In this document: positions 9,442 through 17,463 of the stretch, one piece after another
How the letters are laid out: the number at the start of each line of letters is the position of its first letter
How positions within the stretch are numbered: position 1 is the first letter of the stretch
Origin: Clostridiaceae bacterium
GTDB lineage: Bacteria > Bacillota > Clostridia > DSM-8532
Direction of reading: 5' to 3'
DNA: 38,711 nucleotides
Assembly (NCBI GenBank): GCA_012519655.1
Contig: JAAYPS010000162.1
Span: forward strand, 1 to 38,711
Translations under genes and position numbers: made by a program
Notes under the pieces: model-generated
Told to the model about the DNA's origin: nothing
The model's input: the letters and a program-made list of their open reading frames with translations, nothing else
Databases searched by the model: none

Positions 9442-10812
9442 TTAGTTAGAACTTGCATATCTTCGAGAGAAATAAAGATATGTGAGCTCTGCTAAATAAG
9501 AACACACTGTGGCAACTATACTTCCAATAGCCATATTTTCTACTCCCAGTAGTAGCGAAACAAGAAGAATCAATGTAAGGGCTATAAGATTTATAGCCTT
9601 TCCTTTTGATAAAGGTTTAGTGGTTTGATTTTTCATCATAACACCGGTTTGATATTGAATGAGCACTGTCAAAACAGGCAGTATGGTTGCTATTTTAATC
9701 ATAGTATTTGCAATGTGCGCGACTCTTTCTTCAACACCAATTAATACTGTTAATATATGCATTCCAACCCCGGTAAATCCGATTATTAGGAATAGAGCTG
9801 TAAATATTATGCCAAGAAATATTGCAAACCGTTTTACAGCAACTTCAGACATTGAATCATCTGCCTTCATAAATCCAATGGGAACTTGATAAAATTCGGT
9901 TAATGGAGAACTAATCAAATGGCACAGTCCCCATGCAACAGAAAAGGTTGAAATTGTGAAATCAGGATCCACCGTCTGCCCCAACGAAGCGTTAATAATT
10001 GGAGAATTTAAAGTATGGAAAAATGAAGTTATTATTAGAGGCCAATAAAACCTCCAAACATTAGAAAGAGTTAAGGTATCTCCCTGTACTTCATTAGCAG
10101 GTTTTTCGTTAGCCAAATTACTTTGCGCTTCAAATGCTTTGGGTACATTCTTTACCGTTGCTTTAATTCCTATTAAGGATGTAAATGCATCTGTGTATAA
10201 CGAACAAATTAATATCGCACCCGCAAGCAATGCAGTAGGAATAAAAGTTAAATGTTCTACAGTAACTACAAATAGTATAAGAGTGAGCACACGTATTATT
10301 GAACTTACAGGCATAAGCCAGGTTTTCTTAAACTTTATCATTACTCCCTGGCTAAAATCTTTCATAAACAAGCCTATAGGATACAGGATAAAAACCGAAA
10401 AAATCTTAACTGCTTCGTTAAGAGTTTTTCCACTCAATTGAAATATATTGCTAAATATCGCTCGGGTTAGCCCACTTGCTCTAAAAATAAACATAATACA
10501 AGTTACAGTCAATGTGATTATTACCGCAAATTTTCTAACCTGTTTATATTTATTTGCATTATCAGCTAAAGATGCAATCGTTGGACTTATCATATATAAC
10601 GGACTTTGGAACATGGTCATAAAACTATTAGCAACTGAAAAAGCAGATATATAGACAAGTGGTTGCGAGAGCCTGGCTAAAGCGGAATTTACAAAGGTTC
10701 CAGTAGAGCTCAATATAACAGCCATGCAGATTAACGGGAAATAAAACTTAAGTTGATTTATAAAAGAGTACTCAGAATTAGCAAACACAAATTCCTTAAG
10801 CTTCTGACGCAT
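9442..10812 (-). CDS. MATE-like multipass membrane protein
   Basis: This polytopic protein has about a dozen hydrophobic segments arranged as two similar halves, as in the MATE/MviN flippase superfamily. I see no substrate-specific motif, so the cargo is unknown. The open frame runs up to 10866 (474 codons). I prefer the ATG at 10812 because GGGGGA lies 8 bases upstream of it, while the outer ATG has no ribosome binding site; this gives 456 residues starting MRQKLKEF. A hydrophilic linker near the middle (around SNLANEKPANEVQGD) divides the halves. It lies 81 bases downstream of citrate synthase on the same strand and may be co-transcribed with it, in which case the c-di-AMP riboswitch would control both. 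Confidence 0.75.
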   Translation of the reverse strand: MRQKLKEFVFANSEYSFINQLKFYFPLICMAVILSSTGTFVNSALARLSQPLVYISAFSVANSFMTMFQSPLYMISPTIASLADNANKYKQVRKFAVIITLTVTCIMFIFRASGLTRAIFSNIFQLSGKTLNEAVKIFSVFILYPIGLFMKDFSQGVMIKFKKTWLMPVSSIIRVLTLILFVVTVEHLTFIPTALLAGAILICSLYTDAFTSLIGIKATVKNVPKAFEAQSNLANEKPANEVQGDTLTLSNVWRFYWPLIITSFFHTLNSPIINASLGQTVDPDFTISTFSVAWGLCHLISSPLTEFYQVPIGFMKADDSMSEVAVKRFAIFLGIIFTALFLIIGFTGVGMHILTVLIGVEERVAHIANTMIKIATILPVLTVLIQYQTGVMMKNQTTKPLSKGKAINLIALTLILLVSLLLGVENMAIGSIVATVCSYLAELTYLYFSRRYASSN

Positions 10813-10893
10813 TAAAAATGTCCCCCAGCAAGTAATACATCTATTGTAATACTTTTTGAAGGACATAACAAGAAGCCCAGCAAGTATTGTTAA

Positions 10894-12273
10894 CTATCTA
10901 ACATTTATGCTTCTCATATTAATGGGTACATACTCTCTATCAGGCGCAATGCTCTTGTAAGCAGGTCTAATTATTTTACCCCTGTTTACTAACTCTTCTA
11001 TACGATGAGCACTCCACCCTGCAATTCTTGATATTGCAAAAATTGGTGTATAGAGCTCCTCAGGGATATTTAACATCCTATAAACAAGCCCTGAATAGAA
11101 ATCTACATTAATACTTACACCCTTGTATATTTTCCTTTTCTCAGCTATTATCTCAGGCGCAAGTTTTTCAACCATTTCATACAACATAAACTCGGCCTCA
11201 AAGCCTTTTTCGATTGCAAGCTTTTCGGCATAACCTTTAAATATAACAGCTCGTGGATCGGATAGCGAGTATACAGCATGACCCACACCATATATTAATC
11301 CTTCTCTATCAAAAGCTTCGCGGTTTAATAGCTTGAAAAGATAATCCCGTATTTCTCCTTCATTTCCCCAATCTCTGACTTCACGTTTCATATCCTCAAA
11401 CATATGAACAACTTTAATATTTGCACCACCATGTCTTGGACCTTTTAAAGAACATAGTGAAGATGCAATGGTTGAATATGTGTCAGTTCCAGTTGATGTA
11501 ATTACATGTGTAGCAAATGTTGAGTTATTTCCTCCGCCGTGCTCTGCATGTAAAACAAGGGCCAGATCCAATAACACAGCTTCAAGGTGTGTAAAATTCG
11601 AATCCGGTCTTAATAGATGTAGGATATTCTCTGCAGTTGAATACCTCCTCTTTGGAGAATGTATAATCAAGCTTTCATTCTTATAATAATGAGCCAAAAC
11701 CTGATATCCATATACAGCTAATAATGGAATCTGGGCAATCAACTGAAGGCATTGACTAATGACATTACTAATTGATGTATCGTCTGCATGGTCATCATAA
11801 GCATATAATGCGAGCACACTTCTGGACAGCACATTCATTAAATCCCTGCTAGGCAGCTTCATAATAGCATCCTCTAAAAAAGACTCAGGAAGCTTAGAAT
11901 AATTTGTCAATAAAGTTCTAAATTCATTTAATTCATTCGCATTTGGTAACTCTCCAAAAAGGAGCAAATATGCTGTTTCTTCAAAACCAAACCGTCCATC
12001 GTTTAAGAACCCATTTACAAGATCATTTATGTCCATCCCCCTGTAACTTAGTTTACCTGGTGTGGGTACGGTTATTCCATTTTCATCTGTAAAAGACGCA
12101 CTAACATCACCGATTTCTGTTAAACCAGCTAAGACCCCTTTTCCATTGATATCCCTTAGGCCTCTTTTAACATCATATTTCCTGTAAAGTTCAGGATCTA
12201 TTTTATTACTGTTCTCCGCCATGGAAGTGTATTCCTCTAACAAAGCACTCTTTCTTTTGTCGATCATTTCCAA
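10894..12273 (-). CDS. gltA: Citrate synthase
   Basis: Condenses acetyl-CoA and oxaloacetate to citrate, the first step of the oxidative TCA branch leading to 2-oxoglutarate and glutamate. The 459-residue protein has the catalytic set of the si-citrate synthase family: H245 in LHAEHGGGNNS, H281 in GPRHGGAN and D391 in VDFYSG. It carries an N-terminal extension of about 50 residues before the core, common in clostridial members. The start is most likely the TTG at 12273, 6 bases after GGGGGTGG; an in-frame ATG follows at 12267. A 2-methylcitrate synthase cannot be excluded, but no prp genes are nearby. Expression appears to be controlled by the sigma-A promoter at 12554-12582 and the c-di-AMP riboswitch in the 5' leader. 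Confidence 0.95.
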   Translation of the reverse strand: MEMIDKRKSALLEEYTSMAENSNKIDPELYRKYDVKRGLRDINGKGVLAGLTEIGDVSASFTDENGITVPTPGKLSYRGMDINDLVNGFLNDGRFGFEETAYLLLFGELPNANELNEFRTLLTNYSKLPESFLEDAIMKLPSRDLMNVLSRSVLALYAYDDHADDTSISNVISQCLQLIAQIPLLAVYGYQVLAHYYKNESLIIHSPKRRYSTAENILHLLRPDSNFTHLEAVLLDLALVLHAEHGGGNNSTFATHVITSTGTDTYSTIASSLCSLKGPRHGGANIKVVHMFEDMKREVRDWGNEGEIRDYLFKLLNREAFDREGLIYGVGHAVYSLSDPRAVIFKGYAEKLAIEKGFEAEFMLYEMVEKLAPEIIAEKRKIYKGVSINVDFYSGLVYRMLNIPEELYTPIFAISRIAGWSAHRIEELVNRGKIIRPAYKSIAPDREYVPINMRSINVR

Positions 12274-12370
12274 ATCAATCCACCCCCTATTTAATTAAAA
12301 AGTGATAGTGATTCAATGATTATAGTAGTATTTTATGTGTAAAATACGTGAATTTCGAAGTGTACAACGA

Positions 12371-12396
12371 AAACCATGGAGGATATTCCATGGTTT
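12371..12396 (-). terminator. Hairpin after the c-di-AMP aptamer (candidate expression platform)
   Basis: A perfect 10-bp stem (AAACCATGGA paired with TCCATGGTTT) with a 6-base loop lies directly downstream of the aptamer on the minus strand. It is followed by UCGUUGU rather than a clean U-run. The position suits the terminator of an off-switch, but the weak U tract leaves this uncertain. The remaining leader to the TTG start is about 100 bases, AT-rich and without other clear structure. Confidence 0.55.
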
Positions 12397-12525
12397 GCCC
12401 GATATACCCTCTTTCACGGCCTACGAGGTTAGCTGTCGGGCTCGGATTGAAAGAGATATCCTATCAAAAATGAATTCGCCCCAAAAAATGGTTCCCCCGC
12501 TCTACATATGTAAATTAGGCCTATA
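12397..12525 (-). promoter_or_regulatory. c-di-AMP riboswitch (ydaO/yuaA class) upstream of citrate synthase
   Basis: Read on the minus strand, the leader has the conserved blocks of the ydaO-yuaA class in order: GCCTAAT then a small hairpin, GCGGGGGAACC, TTTTTTGGGGCGAAT, ATAGGATATCTCTTTCAAT, CCGAGCCCGACAGCTAACC, TCGTAGGC and GTGAAAGAG. These match the pseudo-symmetric c-di-AMP aptamer. The class normally turns genes off when c-di-AMP is high, usually potassium, osmolyte or cell-wall genes. Here the next gene on the strand is citrate synthase. Boundaries are estimated by eye. Confidence 0.9.
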
Positions 12526-12553
12526 TAATTTCAACGAAAAACTATACTTTGTT

Positions 12554-12582
12554 ATTTTACATTATTCCGTAGCATTTGTCAA
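12554..12582 (-). promoter_or_regulatory. Sigma-A promoter of the citrate synthase leader
   Basis: On the minus strand a consensus -35 box TTGACA (12582-12577) and a -10 box TAAAAT (12559-12554) are separated by 17 bases. The predicted start of transcription is near 12547, just upstream of the c-di-AMP aptamer. Confidence 0.85.
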
Positions 12583-12893
12583 TTAAGGGAAATGCTTTGA
12601 TTTCACACCTTTCGCATCTTTAATATAACCAAAAACACTCTATCACACATACAGCGATATCAAATATTTAACATCGCGAAATACCCCGCAAAGGCTTTTG
12701 TGATGTATCCTCTACATGAGCTAACATGCAATATGTGGTGACAAACTTTTCTCCCCATAGTAACAAAGAATTTACAAACCGTTCAGAAATAAATACTATA
12801 TTTTTGATATAATAGTTAAGTACTAAACAATTTTTATTAACAGCACTATTTGTTTTTCTTTTTTATTTCTAACAACATACTAAAAAGAGGTAG
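12583..12893 (+). promoter_or_regulatory. Divergent intergenic region with a candidate usp promoter
   Basis: This stretch separates the citrate synthase promoter from the divergent stress-protein gene. A good -10 box TATAAT lies at 12808-12813 on the plus strand, about 80 bases before the gene, with no convincing -35 box. The first 200 bases hold no gene or clear hairpin that I can support. Confidence 0.5.
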
Positions 12894-13280
12894 ATGTACT
12901 TGAATATATATCAAAATGTATTGGTTTGTGTAACAAAGCAAAAAACATGTGAGCGGCTTATTAAAGAAGCTTCAAAAAGAAAAGATGTAAATGGTAATCT
13001 TCGTGTTTTGCATGTTGCTAAGAACACATGGAATATACTTGACAATGATAGGCAAAGTGAAGCACTTGAGTATCTTTTTAAAATCTCAAAAGAATACAAC
13101 GCAGATATGACAATGTTGAGGGCAGATAACATTTCTGAAACAATTGCGGATTTTGCAATAAAAAATGAGATTGATTTAGTTGTGCTTGGTCAATCAAGTA
13201 ACGAGCAGTACAATAAATTTTACGCAGAACTGTGCAGTCTTTTGGCTAACAAAATTAAGATTGAGATTATTTCCCATTAG
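12894..13280 (+). CDS. Stand-alone universal stress protein domain, KdpD-like
   Basis: This 128-residue protein is a single Usp (alpha/beta, Rossmann-like) domain. The N-terminus VLVCVTKQKTCERLIKEA and the middle LRVLHVAK match the Usp domain found inside KdpD potassium sensors more closely than typical UspA. IDLVVLGQSS near residue 115 is the usual end of the nucleotide-binding sheet. The frame opens with ATG at 12894, but AGAGG is only 3 bases away; the TTG two codons later (12900) is better spaced and may be the true start. It is divergent from the c-di-AMP-controlled citrate synthase. KdpD Usp domains can bind c-di-AMP in Staphylococcus, but I do not see the published SxS...FTAxY signature here, so ligand binding is not claimed. 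Confidence 0.85.
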   Translation: MYLNIYQNVLVCVTKQKTCERLIKEASKRKDVNGNLRVLHVAKNTWNILDNDRQSEALEYLFKISKEYNADMTMLRADNISETIADFAIKNEIDLVVLGQSSNEQYNKFYAELCSLLANKIKIEIISH

Positions 13281-13445
13281 AACTATCCTGTAAAATAGCT
13301 CCAGGATGATCGAAGATATTCTTTTTTTCTATATTTACCAATGTGTATGATGCATGCACAGGAGCTTTCCTACATGCGTATTTTCTTTAATTATATGGCT
13401 GTAGAGAATAATTATATAAAATAGTTAACAAACATATATACACGC

Positions 13446-13477
13446 AAAGGGACTGTATACAATAATACAGCCCCTTT
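13446..13477. terminator. Hairpin between convergent genes
   Basis: A 13-bp stem with one mismatch (AAAGGGaCTGTAT with ATACAGcCCCTTT) and a 6-base loop lies 22 bases beyond the stop of the oxoamine synthase gene. It can act on both strands, between this gene and the convergent usp gene. The U tracts are short. Confidence 0.7.
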
Positions 13478-13499
13478 CATTGTTGCTAATAATGTTGGA

Positions 13500-14696
13500 T
13501 TACTCCTTTTTAGCCTCTCTCGGCGGAAGCTTAGAGAAAACCTTTCCTATTGCTTCCATAGCTCTATCCATTTGCGCCTCTGTATGGGTTGCTGTATAGC
13601 TTGTACGGATTAAGCATTGGCCAGGAGCTACTGCTGGAACTATTACAGGATTAACATAAACGCCCTCTTCAAAGAGCATCTTTGTAGCCAAAAATGTCCT
13701 ATCAGTATCATAAGTCATGATGGGTATTATTGGAGTAGGCGATTCTAAAATGGGAATTCCCATTTCCCTTAGTCCCTTTCTCATATAATCTGATATACGC
13801 AATAGAGCTTTCATTCTCTGAGGTTCCTGTTCAATAATTTCAAGAGCCTTTAATGCGGCGGCTGCATTCGACGGAGGTATAGAAGCACTAAATATAAACG
13901 GGCGTGAATTATGCTTAACATAATGAACCACTTCCTCGCTGGCCACCATGTATCCACCAAGGCTTGCAAGGGACTTACTAAAAGTTCCCATTATTATGTC
14001 CACTTTATCTTCCAAATTGAAATATTCAGCAGTTCCTCGACCGCGCTCACCAATGACCCCAAGCCCATGAGCATCATCAACCATTACTCTTGCACCATAT
14101 TTTTCTGCGAGTTCAACAATTTCTGGGAGCTTACATATATCGCCTCCCATACTGAAAACTCCATCTGTTACAATTAGTATTCCTTTATTTTCGGGGATCT
14201 CACTTAGCACTTTATTTAAGTCACCCATATTACTATGCTCATATCTTACCATTTTGGCATAGCTTAGGCGGCAAGCATCATATATACTTGCATGATTTTC
14301 TTTATCACAAACAATATAGTCATTTCTTCCTGCTATTGCGGAAATAATTCCTAAATTACTTTGGTAACCTGTACTAAAAGTGATTGCAGCATCTTTATTC
14401 AGAAATTTCGCTAATTTTTTTTCTAATTTGATATGAAGATCAAGGGTTCCATTCAAAAAACGTGAGCCAGAACACCCTGAGCCATACTTTATCAATGCTT
14501 CTTTTGCGGCCTCAATAACGCGACTGTCAGATGTAAGACCTTGATAATTATTTGACCCAATCATAATAATGGGATGACCTTCCATAACAACTTCTGTATC
14601 TTGTCCAGTCTCGAGATGGTGAAAATAGGGATAAACTCCTGCAGCTATTACCTCTTTTGCTGCTGTGTAATCATAGCATTTTTGAAATAGGTCCAT
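13500..14696 (-). CDS. Alpha-oxoamine synthase (Kbl/BioF/Spt family)
   Basis: A PLP enzyme of the family that condenses an amino acid with an acyl-CoA with loss of CO2 or CoA. The 398-residue protein has GSNNYQGLTSD, YGSGCSGSRFLNGTLDLH, the PLP-stacking region ENHASIYDACRLS, DDAHGLGVIGERGRGTAEYF and the Schiff-base lysine K241 in GTFSKSLASLGGY. Candidates are glycine C-acetyltransferase, 8-amino-7-oxononanoate synthase and serine palmitoyltransferase. There is no tdh or other bio gene beside it, so context does not decide. The start follows AAGGAGATG. It is a single gene bounded by the 13446 hairpin. Confidence 0.9.
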   Translation of the reverse strand: MDLFQKCYDYTAAKEVIAAGVYPYFHHLETGQDTEVVMEGHPIIMIGSNNYQGLTSDSRVIEAAKEALIKYGSGCSGSRFLNGTLDLHIKLEKKLAKFLNKDAAITFSTGYQSNLGIISAIAGRNDYIVCDKENHASIYDACRLSYAKMVRYEHSNMGDLNKVLSEIPENKGILIVTDGVFSMGGDICKLPEIVELAEKYGARVMVDDAHGLGVIGERGRGTAEYFNLEDKVDIIMGTFSKSLASLGGYMVASEEVVHYVKHNSRPFIFSASIPPSNAAAALKALEIIEQEPQRMKALLRISDYMRKGLREMGIPILESPTPIIPIMTYDTDRTFLATKMLFEEGVYVNPVIVPAVAPGQCLIRTSYTATHTEAQMDRAMEAIGKVFSKLPPREAKKE

Positions 14697-14873
14697 AATA
14701 ACATCTCCTTGCTTATATGTCTCCTATGAGACAAAGACTATTATTTGATTATTATCAGATCCTAATACCTAAAGCGAATCTACACAAAATATTGTATCAC
14801 ATTTCTTTAAAACATTCACTTATTTTTAACTTTTCAAAAAATAAATGTAAAAGACCACATTTGAAAAAGTATA

Positions 14874-14898
14874 TTCCACTTCTTATGACGAAGTGGAA
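14874..14898 (-). terminator. Candidate terminator hairpin
   Basis: A perfect 9-bp stem (TTCCACTTC with GAAGTGGAA) and a 7-base loop lies about 65 bases after the stop of the small gene at 14963. On the minus strand it is followed by TATACTTTTTC, a delayed U tract. Confidence 0.55.
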
Positions 14899-14962
14899 AC
14901 AATTATATGCAAAAAAATTTCGCAATCTAGTTATACAACTCAGAATTTACCCATTCAATTAA

Positions 14963-15226
14963 CTAAATATTTTCTTCAAGACGTATTTCAAACCTATCAA
15001 AACTCACTGGCTCAAAAAATTGATCTGCATTAAATGTTGTCCACTTATATCTTGCGAATTCCCTGGTATTCTTACTAAGCCACATTGGCACCGATATTCC
15101 CATATTTTTGCATACCTCTACCAATGAAAGCTCTAATTGTTTTTGGAACCTACCTTCATCATTAATTACCGATTCCTCTTCCATAATGATTGTTTTCCCT
15201 CTATATATTTTAGCTGTTAATTTCAC
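14963..15226 (-). CDS. Small conserved-looking protein of unknown function
   Basis: I do not recognise the family. The 87-residue soluble protein starts VKLTAKIYRGKTII and has a charged middle, a WLSKNTREFARY segment and an acidic C-terminus. No cysteines, membrane segments or signal peptide suggest a role beyond a small cytoplasmic protein. The frame opens at 15241 with ATG, but GGAGG lies inside it, 8 bases before an in-frame GTG at 15226, so the GTG is the likely start. It sits 101 bases downstream of truA on the same strand, so shared transcription is possible. Confidence 0.75.
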   Translation of the reverse strand: MKLTAKIYRGKTIIMEEESVINDEGRFQKQLELSLVEVCKNMGISVPMWLSKNTREFARYKWTTFNADQFFEPVSFDRFEIRLEENI

Positions 15227-15327
15227 TTTAGCATCCTCCATTTTGACACCGTTGTAAATGAGATATTCGTGATAAATTACAATTCACAAATTGCCTCTCT
15301 CAGGTCAAGTATTTTAACGCATCAGAC

Positions 15328-16086
15328 TTAGTTTCTTGTGTCCTGCTCGTAATTAACCTCTACCAAGTAAAGTCCATGAGCAGGTGCGGTAATACCAGAT
15401 AAATTCCTATCCTTTTTTTCAAATAATTCGAAAATGCTATCTGCTGCTCTTTTGTTCATACCAACTTCCACCATTGTACCAGTCATTATTCGAACCATGT
15501 TATATAAAAAACCATCGCCTGATACAGTATAAACTAGATGTTCATTGTCTACTGTCCATTGGGAAATATATATATTGCGCTCAAAAGAAGTAATATTATG
15601 CCCACTTGAACAAAATGCAGTAAAGTCATGATATCCGATGAAGTTTCTCGCAGCTTCATTCATACTGTCAACATTTAGCATCCCTTTAATGTGCCAAGCT
15701 CGTTTTTCCATGATGGGAGAACGAGCTTTTCTATTTAGAATTTTGTATTTATATGTTTTTTTTGTGGCGGAAAATCTGGCATGAAAATCCTCGGAAACCT
15801 CCTCAGATAATATAATAGCAATACCTGAAGGAAGTGCTGAATTTAGTGCATCAGAAAATTTTACAGGTGGGATGTTTGAATTCGTATCAAAATGTGCCAC
15901 CTGACCATAGGCATGAACACCTGCGTCAGTCCGTCCCGAACCAGTTACTCTTGTTTGCTCACCCGTTATTTTATAAACTGCTCTTTCTATTTCTTCCTGT
16001 ACAGTATTTGCATTATTTTGTATTTGCCATCCATGAAAGCATGAGCCGTCGTATTCTATTACGAGTTTTATCCTTCTCAAAGGCAC
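15328..16086 (-). CDS. truA: tRNA pseudouridine(38-40) synthase TruA
   Basis: Isomerises uridines 38-40 of the tRNA anticodon arm. The 252-residue protein has the family start IKLVIEYDGSCFHGWQ, the catalytic aspartate D54 in GSGRTDAGVHAYGQVAHF, FHARFSATKKTYKY and the C-terminal FLYNMVRIMTGTMVEVG. Length is normal. The start codon is GTG at 16086 after AAGGTG. In many Firmicutes truA follows ECF-transporter and ribosomal protein genes, but here it stands between the ROK kinase and a small unknown gene. Confidence 0.96.
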   Translation of the reverse strand: MPLRRIKLVIEYDGSCFHGWQIQNNANTVQEEIERAVYKITGEQTRVTGSGRTDAGVHAYGQVAHFDTNSNIPPVKFSDALNSALPSGIAIILSEEVSEDFHARFSATKKTYKYKILNRKARSPIMEKRAWHIKGMLNVDSMNEAARNFIGYHDFTAFCSSGHNITSFERNIYISQWTVDNEHLVYTVSGDGFLYNMVRIMTGTMVEVGMNKRAADSIFELFEKKDRNLSGITAPAHGLYLVEVNYEQDTRN

Positions 16087-16179
16087 TACAATTCACCTTT
16101 CATATTATTTATTTTAAACTATATCAATTACCTATTGTGAACTATATCAGGCTTTACAAATCCTAAAAACATGGTTTAT

Positions 16180-17142
16180 TTATATTTTACCTTGCATACC
16201 AAGCATAGCAGCTCCCACTATTCCAGCATCATTACCTATTTCGGCTGCAACTATTTGTGCTTGAGGTACATCATCTTTCTTATAATAAAGATTGTCATTT
16301 ACTTTCTTTCTAAGTGGTTTTAAGAGTGTTTCGCCTTCTTTGCTAATTCCACCGCCAATAACCACCTTCTCTGGCTGTAGTGTAACTATAAGATTTGCAA
16401 TTCCTACAGCAACATACCTAATGTATTGATCTACTACCTTAGTTCCAACTTCGTCATTCAAACGCATTGCATCAAATGCAGTTTTTGCATTTATTAAATC
16501 CAGATTTCGGTTGACAAGCTTATTTATTTCTGAATCAGGATTCTCCTCTGCGGCTTTTTTTGTCTGTCTTATTAATGCAGTTGCAGAAGCATATGCTTCC
16601 CAGCACCCTCTTTTTCCACAAGTACATTCTTCTCCGTCAAGCACAATGGATATATGCCCTATTTCACCTGCCATACCATTGAAACCCAAAAAAATTTGCT
16701 TATTCATAACAATGCCACCGCCTACTCCAGTACCAAGAGTTATTGTTATGGAATCAGATACATCACGAGCTGCACCCGAAACACTTTCACCCAGCGCTGC
16801 ACAGTTTGCATCATTATCTATATATATAGGCAATGTTATATATTTTTGCATTTCACTAGCCATAGGCACATTATTAAAACCTATGTTATTTGCATATAAT
16901 AAAATCCCATTTTCTCTATCGCAGACTCCGGGGCTGCCAATTCCTATGTATTTAATATCTTCTACTGTTAATCCAGCCTCTTCAATAAGTTTCATTGAAT
17001 GTTCTGCCATATCTTTAATAATCTCTGGATATTCTCTCTCTTTCCCAGTAGGCACGCTACCCTTGATGACCATTTTTAGATTTTCGTCTAATATACCCGC
17101 TGCAATATTCGTTCCACCTAAATCTATACCTAGATAATACAT
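16180..17142 (-). CDS. glcK: ROK-family glucokinase
   Basis: Phosphorylates glucose with ATP in the cytoplasm. The 320-residue ROK protein has the phosphate loop LGIDLGGTNIAAG at its start, the ROK signature around ITLGTGVGGGIVMN and MAGEIGHISI, and the zinc site CTCGKRGCWE. This form (LGGTNI start, zinc site, no DNA-binding domain) is the glucokinase branch, not a NagC-type repressor. The frame extends to 17205, but the ATG at 17142 is preceded by GGAGGG at ideal spacing and begins exactly at the conserved MYYLGIDLGG. Substrates such as mannose or N-acetylmannosamine are possible in the family. Confidence 0.92.
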   Translation of the reverse strand: MYYLGIDLGGTNIAAGILDENLKMVIKGSVPTGKEREYPEIIKDMAEHSMKLIEEAGLTVEDIKYIGIGSPGVCDRENGILLYANNIGFNNVPMASEMQKYITLPIYIDNDANCAALGESVSGAARDVSDSITITLGTGVGGGIVMNKQIFLGFNGMAGEIGHISIVLDGEECTCGKRGCWEAYASATALIRQTKKAAEENPDSEINKLVNRNLDLINAKTAFDAMRLNDEVGTKVVDQYIRYVAVGIANLIVTLQPEKVVIGGGISKEGETLLKPLRKKVNDNLYYKKDDVPQAQIVAAEIGNDAGIVGAAMLGMQGKI

Positions 17143-17178
17143 ATTTTCCCTCCGTAAACAACTTTCTCTTTTTACTAT

Positions 17179-17184
17179 ATTATA
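17179..17184 (-). promoter_or_regulatory. Candidate -10 box of the ROK kinase gene
   Basis: TATAAT lies 37 bases before the ATG on the minus strand. TTGC-containing -35 candidates upstream have non-ideal spacing. Confidence 0.5.
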
Positions 17185-17215
17185 ACAACCCATGCAATTG
17201 CGCAAGCAAATGAAG

Positions 17216-17282
17216 CATACCGTTATATGGTTCTTAGCACTTGACTTTAAGGCACTTTAACATACCGTTACAAGGTTCTTAG
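17216..17282. repeat. Pair of 22-bp direct repeats in a divergent promoter region
   Basis: CATACCGTTATATGGTTCTTAG (given as its first 20 bases CATACCGTTATATGGTTCTT plus AG) at 17216-17237 recurs at 17261-17282 with two changes (CATACCGTTACAAGGTTCTT plus AG), 45 bases apart start to start. Each has an imperfect ACC/GGT dyad. They lie between the ROK kinase and the divergent YetF-type gene and could be paired operators. Confidence 0.7.
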
Positions 17283-17463
17283 ATTCGGTTTATGACAATT
17301 ATTATATGGTAGATTTTGTACAAACAAAGCATTCATTTCACACTTATGCAAGTATATAAAAAGCTTTGCTACTACAAGTCTTAATTTTGAATATAACTGT
17401 AGTGAAGTAGAGAAAATAAAAAAGTAGCAATTTAAGTTTCTGTTTTCAATTTGGAGGAAATTC

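Noticed and set aside
11590-11605. TTCGAATCC stretch resembling a tRNA T-loop
   Set aside because: It is inside the citrate synthase coding frame with no acceptor or anticodon stems around it.
12335-12586. Plus-strand open frame of 83 codons
   Set aside because: It lies over the c-di-AMP riboswitch and promoter and has no family resemblance.
14717-14962. Plus-strand open frame of 81 codons
   Set aside because: AT-rich, no ribosome binding site, Lys/Leu-rich noise over a terminator hairpin.
16511-17137. Plus-strand open frame of 208 codons
   Set aside because: It is antisense to the ROK glucokinase, which has clear family motifs and a ribosome binding site.
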